DNA from: Ignavibacteriales bacterium | Lineage (GTDB): Bacteria > Bacteroidota > Ignavibacteria > UBA10030 | Direction of reading: 5' to 3' | Assembly: GCA_016194505.1 (NCBI GenBank) | Contig: JACQBK010000027.1 | Coordinates: 1 to 35,218 of the forward strand | DNA: 35,218 nucleotides | In this document: piece after piece, positions 31,716-35,218 of the stretch | How positions within the stretch are numbered: position 1 is the first letter of the stretch | How the letters are laid out: each line of letters opens with the position of its first letter | Made by a program: the position numbers and the translations under genes | Notes under the pieces: generated by a model | Seen by the model: only the letters and a program-made list of their open reading frames with translations | What the model was told of the DNA's origin: nothing | The model's database searches: none

Positions 31716-31735
31716 CGTTTAGTTCCTAATTTAAA

Positions 31736-32416
31736 ATGACCTCATCCCAAGTTCTTCAACGGTTAAAATCTCTCGAAAACCCTAAAGCTGTATTAACGAT
31801 GGCGCACTTTGCGGTGACCGCTAAGAAGGCGTATGGAATTTCAGCGCCGGTGTTGAGACAACTTGCGAAGGAAATCGGTAAAAATCAGCAGCTTTCGTTG
31901 GAGCTTTGGTCCTCGGAAATTTTGGATGCACGCATGGTCGCTTGTCTTGTCGGTGACCCGAAGCAAGTGACAGAGCGTCAAATGGAAGCATGGGTGAAGG
32001 AGTTCGACTCGTGGGCTATTTGTGATTGTTGCTGCAGTGTTCTCTTCGACAAAACTCCTTTTGCATATCGCAAAACAATGGCATGGTGCAAAAAGAAGGA
32101 AGAGTTCGTCAAGCGCGCGGGCTATGTGATGATGGCTGTGCTTGCCGTCCATGATAAAAAGGCAAGCGATGAGCAGTTCATAAAGATGTTTCCTGCGATA
32201 AAAAAAGGCGCGACCGATGAGAGAAATTTTGTCAAAAAAGCCGTTAATTGGGCGCTCCGGCAGATCGGCAAGCGGAATAAGAATCTCAATACGCTTGCTC
32301 TTAAAGTGGGAGAGGAAATTCGGAGGATGGATTCTCCCGCGGCACGATGGATTGCCGCAGATGCCTTACGAGAGCTGCGAAGTGCAAGCGTGCAAAAGCG
32401 TGTGAAAAAGCGATAA
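31736..32416 (+). CDS. AlkD-like DNA alkylation repair protein (HEAT-like repeats)
   Basis: A 226-residue all-helical protein of the AlkC/AlkD DNA glycosylase superfamily, which removes N3- and N7-alkylated bases. Visible family segments: AYGISAPVLRQLAKEIGK, ELWSSEILDARMVACLVGD, the WAICDCCC region, AGYVMMAVLAVHDKKA, and NFVKKAVNWALRQIGKRN. The family's conserved Trp and Asp residues contact DNA without base flipping; I have not mapped each one here. A basic tail (QKRVKKR) may help DNA binding. No Shine-Dalgarno; the leader is AT-rich (TAATTTAAA) as in many Bacteroidota genes. Confidence 0.88.
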   Translation: MTSSQVLQRLKSLENPKAVLTMAHFAVTAKKAYGISAPVLRQLAKEIGKNQQLSLELWSSEILDARMVACLVGDPKQVTERQMEAWVKEFDSWAICDCCCSVLFDKTPFAYRKTMAWCKKKEEFVKRAGYVMMAVLAVHDKKASDEQFIKMFPAIKKGATDERNFVKKAVNWALRQIGKRNKNLNTLALKVGEEIRRMDSPAARWIAADALRELRSASVQKRVKKR

Positions 32417-32427
32417 CGAATTGACGC

Positions 32428-32456
32428 TTGCAATTTCAGCCCAAGTTATCTATACT
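32428..32456 (+). promoter_or_regulatory. Sigma-70-like promoter for the CBS-domain gene
   Basis: TTGCAA (32428-32433), 17 bases, TATACT (32451-32456), 82 bases before the ATG of the CBS gene. Starts 12 bases after the AlkD-like stop. Confidence 0.55.
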
Positions 32457-32537
32457 CAAGTAGATACCAGCCTCAAGGTTTCCGCTACTATTCGTTGTGT
32501 TCACTTTCATTGAACATTTCGTTGAAAGGAGAGAAGC

Positions 32538-33068
32538 ATGAACGACGAAAATCTGCAAGAGGAATTTTCTATGATGTATGAGGAAAATTCCAAGCCTACG
32601 AGGAGCCTCGACTCTTCCACCTTTCAAATGCCAATTAAGAACCTTCGGATTCGGAAACCGATTGCCGTTTCACCAACCCAGACTGTTGCAGAAGCAGTGA
32701 AAATCATGCAGGAGAAGCGTTTAGGATGCGTTGTCGTTACCGAAAAAGAAAAATTGGTAGGTATCTTCACCGAACGCGATGTTCTGATGAAAATTATCGG
32801 CAAAAAGGACCCCGCTTCGGTAAAAGTGCAAGAAGTGATGACTTCGAAACCCGAATCATTCCAACCCGATGACAGTATCGCGTTTATTTTGAATGCGATG
32901 CACGTTGGCGGATATCGCCACGTGCCCATAGTGGATGAACAAGGGAAGCCGCTCGCTGTCGCTTCCGTGAAAGATATTGTGGGGTTTATTCTTGACCATT
33001 TCGCCGAGGATGTCCTCAATCTTCCCCCCGAACCGATGCGTAAAACGGAGCAACGCGAAGGCGCATAA
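32538..33068 (+). CDS. CBS-domain pair protein
   Basis: A 176-residue cytoplasmic protein: an unstructured acidic N-terminus of about 30 residues, then two CBS motifs, roughly residues 35-95 (SPTQTVAEAVKIMQEKRLGC, LVGIFTERDVLMKII) and 98-160 (VQEVMTSKPESFQPDDSIAF, GGYRHVPIVDEQGKPLAVAS). The pair forms a Bateman module that binds adenyl nucleotides such as AMP, ATP or NAD(H). No catalytic domain, so it is a stand-alone energy sensor of unknown target. RBS AAAGGAG before the ATG. The N-terminus is odd in its Met/Glu richness. Confidence 0.92.
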   Translation: MNDENLQEEFSMMYEENSKPTRSLDSSTFQMPIKNLRIRKPIAVSPTQTVAEAVKIMQEKRLGCVVVTEKEKLVGIFTERDVLMKIIGKKDPASVKVQEVMTSKPESFQPDDSIAFILNAMHVGGYRHVPIVDEQGKPLAVASVKDIVGFILDHFAEDVLNLPPEPMRKTEQREGA

Positions 33069-33149
33069 CGAACATTATTGTTTCAAACATTGCTGTGTCC
33101 AGAGTCAATTCTCACAAATGGAGTTGTTAAAAATAAGACCGTTCACATG

Positions 33150-33174
33150 CGCCGCAACGGCGGTTTAATTTTTT
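33150..33174 (+). terminator. Probable terminator after the CBS gene
   Basis: CGCCG-CAA-CGGCG (33150-33162) then GTTTAATTTTTT. The stem is only five pairs but GC-only, and the T run follows closely. The surrounding 33069-33276 gap holds nothing else I can name. Confidence 0.55.
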
Positions 33175-33276
33175 AGACTTTACGAGATGCAGGACCCCGC
33201 TCCATCGCTACGATGTTTGTTTCTCATAAATTGCTTTTTGTTACACAGTATTGTTTGAATTTCCACTACACTTTTC

Positions 33277-33305
33277 TTGACAATCGGACAAGTTCTCTTT
33301 ATATT
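33277..33305 (+). promoter_or_regulatory. Consensus sigma-70-type promoter of the nuo operon
   Basis: TTGACA (33277-33282), exactly 17 bases, TATATT (33300-33305). This is the best sigma-70 match in the window, 55 bases upstream of the nuoA ATG, and implies strong constitutive transcription of complex I. Confidence 0.75.
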
Positions 33306-33360
33306 TGTTGGCATTTAAAGTAGGATTTTCTGCATTAATTCTGAGGCTTTGGAAAATTCC

Positions 33361-33804
33361 ATGCTCACTGAATTTGGTAATGTCCTCGTCTTCCTCATCA
33401 TCGGCGCGATATTCGTCGCCGGTGGAATGATTGCATCGTGGATTCTTCGTCCCCATCGTCCGTATCCTGAAAAACTTGCCTCGTACGAATGCGGCGAAGA
33501 ACCGGTCGGCGATGCATGGGTGAAATTCAACATTCGCTTTTATGTGGTTGCACTCATCTTTCTAATCTTTGATGTGGAGGTTGTATTTCTTTTCCCGTGG
33601 GCCCTTGTGTATCGTCAACTTGGGCTTTTTGCTTTTCTGGAGATGGCGGTGTTTCTTGTCATTCTTCTTATCGGGTTCGCGTACGTGTGGGTGAAGGGCG
33701 ATTTGGATTGGGATAAGCCGAAGCCGGAAATCCCGAAGATTGAACGCAGACCGTCTGCCATGCGTGCGTCTGTAAAGCCACAGGTTGAAAGCGTAACTGT
33801 TTGA
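33361..33804 (+). CDS. nuoA: NADH-quinone oxidoreductase subunit A
   Basis: Small membrane subunit of complex I. The 147 residues hold three transmembrane helices ([58 protein letters not shown]) and the highly conserved loop [20 protein letters not shown] with the essential Cys and Glu, then FDVEVVF. The ATG at 33361 is preferred over an upstream TTG at 33349. The C-terminal tail (about 35 residues, [14 protein letters not shown]...) is longer than usual. First gene of the operon behind a consensus promoter. Confidence 0.96.
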   Translation: MLTEFGNVLVFLIIGAIFVAGGMIASWILRPHRPYPEKLASYECGEEPVGDAWVKFNIRFYVVALIFLIFDVEVVFLFPWALVYRQLGLFAFLEMAVFLVILLIGFAYVWVKGDLDWDKPKPEIPKIERRPSAMRASVKPQVESVTV

Positions 33805-33833
33805 TCATACATTAAATTTTTGAAAAGTACACG

Positions 33834-34325
33834 ATGGGTTTATTAGATCAGCCGTTTGACAATAGCAATGTCTTCATCACCTCGCTTGACAAGTTGTTGA
33901 ATTGGGCAAGGCTTTCATCGCTGTATCAGATGCAATTCGGACTTGCATGCTGCGCGATCGAGATGATGGCGGCTTCGGCGTCAAATTTCGATATTATGCG
34001 GTTCGGTGTTATTCCGCGTGCAACACCCCGGCAAGCGGATGTCATGATTGTTGCCGGCACAGTGACGTTGAAGATGGCATCGCGCATCAAACGGTTGTAT
34101 GATCAAATGGCGGAGCCGCGCTACGTTCTTTCTATGGGAAGTTGCTCCAATTGCGGCGGTCCGTATTGGGAACACGGCTATCACGTCCTCAAAGGCGTGG
34201 ATCGTGTCATTCCTGTGGATGTGTATATCCCCGGTTGTCCGCCCCGCCCTGAAGCGTTGCTGGAAGGTTTGATCAAGCTTCAGGAAAAAGTGCGAAGAGA
34301 AAGCATCGCAAAAAAATCGGCGTAA
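33834..34325 (+). CDS. nuoB: NADH-quinone oxidoreductase subunit B
   Basis: Peripheral-arm subunit carrying cluster N2, the last iron-sulfur centre before quinone. The 163 residues contain the adjacent Cys pair in [11 protein letters not shown], Cys in [18 protein letters not shown] and Cys in [13 protein letters not shown], giving the four N2 ligands. [17 protein letters not shown] is another family signature. It follows nuoA by 29 bases; nuoC does not follow directly because a HicB-like gene intervenes. Confidence 0.97.
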   Translation: MGLLDQPFDNSNVFITSLDKLLNWARLSSLYQMQFGLACCAIEMMAASASNFDIMRFGVIPRATPRQADVMIVAGTVTLKMASRIKRLYDQMAEPRYVLSMGSCSNCGGPYWEHGYHVLKGVDRVIPVDVYIPGCPPRPEALLEGLIKLQEKVRRESIAKKSA

Positions 34326-34372
34326 GTATCGGATGAGCCGCGCTAGCAAAATTCTTATGGCTGGAGAAAATC

Positions 34373-34582
34373 TTGACTAAATACGAAGTGATTATATACT
34401 GGAGTAAGGACGACGAGGCCTTTGTTGCGGAAGTTCCGGAACTTCCTGGTTGTGCGACTGATGGAAAGACATATAAAGAAGCCTTGGAAAACGTTGAAAT
34501 CGTAATCCAGAAATGGATTGAAACTACTAAAGACTTGGGTCGCGCAATCCCGAAACCAAAAGGTCGCTTGTCCTTTGCTTAA
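34373..34582 (+). CDS. HicB-like antitoxin-family protein, orphan, inside the nuo operon
   Basis: A 69-residue protein with the partial RNase H-like HicB fold: YEVIIYWSKDDEAFVAEVPE, LPGCATDGKTYKEALENVEI, VIQKWIETTKDLGRAIPKP. HicB antitoxins normally neutralise a HicA mRNA interferase encoded next door; the 47 bases before and 14 after it hold no hicA. It lacks the extra C-terminal DNA-binding domain of longer HicB proteins. The start is TTG with GGAGA five bases upstream; the nearby ATG at 34357 is in another frame and gives only seven codons. It sits between nuoB and nuoC on the same strand, which is unusual and suggests insertion, or a recruited stand-alone function. Confidence 0.8.
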   Translation: MTKYEVIIYWSKDDEAFVAEVPELPGCATDGKTYKEALENVEIVIQKWIETTKDLGRAIPKPKGRLSFA

Positions 34583-34596
34583 CAATTTAACGTGCG

Positions 34597-35073
34597 ATGA
34601 CTGCTGAAGAAATATACAACAATCTAAGAGCTAAATTCACAGAGGCAATTCTCGAGGCAAAGCTCGATGCGCTTCAGCCGTGGATTTTAGTTGCTCCGAA
34701 TAAGACAAAAGAAATTGCGGCGTTTCTCCATGATGAGGCGATGCTTCGTTTTGACTTTCTTATGTGTTTAAGCGGCATTGATTACAACGATGGCAAGCTC
34801 GGTGTTGTGTATCATTTGTCCTCGATGGAGCACAAGCATAAGATTGTTTTGAAAGCCTATTGCACGAAAGAGAACCCCCACGTTCAATCGGTAAGCTCGA
34901 TTTGGGGGACGGCCAACTGGCACGAGCGCGAAGCGTTCGACCTGTATGGAGTCGTATTTGATGAGCACCCCGACCTTCGCCGCATCCTTCTTCCGTATGA
35001 TTGGGAAGGTCACCCGTTACGCAAAGATTACAAAGTCCCGGAGTTCTACAACGGGATGAAAGTTCCTTACTAA
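34597..35073 (+). CDS. nuoC: NADH-quinone oxidoreductase subunit C
   Basis: Peripheral-arm (30 kDa) subunit of complex I that packs against NuoD near the quinone site. The 158 residues include LRFDFLMCLSGIDYNDGKLG, VVYHLSSMEHKHKIVLKAYC, and the signature WHEREAFDLYGVVFDEHPDL followed by RRILLPYDWEGHPLRKDYKV. No Cys cluster, as expected. It follows the HicB-like gene by 14 bases; nuoD begins 19 bases after it. Separate nuoC and nuoD rules out the fused NuoCD of enterobacteria. Confidence 0.97.
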   Translation: MTAEEIYNNLRAKFTEAILEAKLDALQPWILVAPNKTKEIAAFLHDEAMLRFDFLMCLSGIDYNDGKLGVVYHLSSMEHKHKIVLKAYCTKENPHVQSVSSIWGTANWHEREAFDLYGVVFDEHPDLRRILLPYDWEGHPLRKDYKVPEFYNGMKVPY

Positions 35074-35092
35074 CGCCCGTTGATACTTCCGC

Positions 35093-35218
35093 ATGATAGA
35101 AACCAGATCTCTCCCAACTGATTACGTATTCAAACCCGGCGAAATTAAAACTTCCAGTGGTAAGACGCTTCGTACCGATGAAATGATCATCAACATGGGT
35201 CCGCAGCATCCTTCCACG
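35093..35218 (+). CDS. nuoD: NADH-quinone oxidoreductase subunit D (3' end cut by window)
   Basis: Only the first 42 codons are present: MIETRSLPTDYVFKPGEIKT, then a short linker, then DEMIINMGPQHPST. MGPQHPST is the universal opening motif of NuoD, whose His lines the quinone cavity. Frame runs to the last base. Confidence 0.93.
   Translation, partial: MIETRSLPTDYVFKPGEIKTSSGKTLRTDEMIINMGPQHPST

Noticed and set aside
34326-34372. A hicA toxin gene beside the HicB-like gene
   Set aside because: Only 47 bases lie between nuoB and the HicB-like start; the one ATG there gives seven codons.

Overview
This window reads as part of a chromosome from a Gram-negative, respiring bacterium. I would place it by inference in the Bacteroidota/Chlorobiota/Ignavibacteriota group; nothing here fixes the species. 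The reasons are outer-membrane barrel and lipoprotein signals, multiheme c-type cytochromes, a CcmF-type cytochrome c maturation protein, a nuoABCD start, and many genes without a strong Shine-Dalgarno sequence. HemF and a HemY-type protoporphyrinogen oxidase both need O2, so some aerobic or microaerobic life is likely.

Layout. (1) 1-2904, plus strand: a membrane electron-transfer operon with the C-terminal part of a cytochrome b, an 11-heme tail-anchored cytochrome (4-base ATGA overlap), a tetraheme c554-like cytochrome and a strong terminator. (2) 2905-7910, plus: a second operon behind a near-perfect sigma-54 promoter. It encodes an outer-membrane beta-barrel, a 14-heme cytochrome, a 7-heme lipoprotein and a 6-heme lipoprotein with a short collagen-like stretch, and ends in a perfect 16-bp terminator. 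Together the two operons carry about 42 heme-binding motifs in five proteins. They suggest a route from quinol across the periplasm to the cell surface, like a porin-cytochrome conduit. (3) 7967-10900: ccmF and a universal stress protein. (4) 10881-11830, minus: a receiver/DHp regulator and a small partner ORF. (5) 11862-15490, plus: ferredoxin, alanine dehydrogenase, CoA-transferase, a duplicated 4-Cys protein, a coiled-coil protein and a 43-residue membrane microprotein, probably one operon. (6) 15502-28153, minus: a heme cluster in transcription order hemX/ccsA-like, YCII-like, hemA, hemC, hemD, hemE, S9 peptidase, hemF, hemH, hemG, then an exported protein. hemL and hemB are not in the window. 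(7) 28221-33174, plus: M20 peptidase, cNMP-binding/DUF1003 fusion, PduO-type adenosyltransferase, AlkD-like protein, CBS protein. (8) 33277-35218, plus: a consensus promoter, then nuoA, nuoB, an orphan HicB-like gene, nuoC and the start of nuoD.

How it fits together: the heme cluster supplies heme, CcmF (and perhaps the CcsA-like protein) attaches or handles it, and the cytochrome operons consume it. Complex I feeds the quinone pool that the cytochrome b complex would oxidise.

Intergenic gaps from about 18.7 kb onward hold many small palindromic repeats. I saw no tRNA, rRNA, CRISPR array or transposase.
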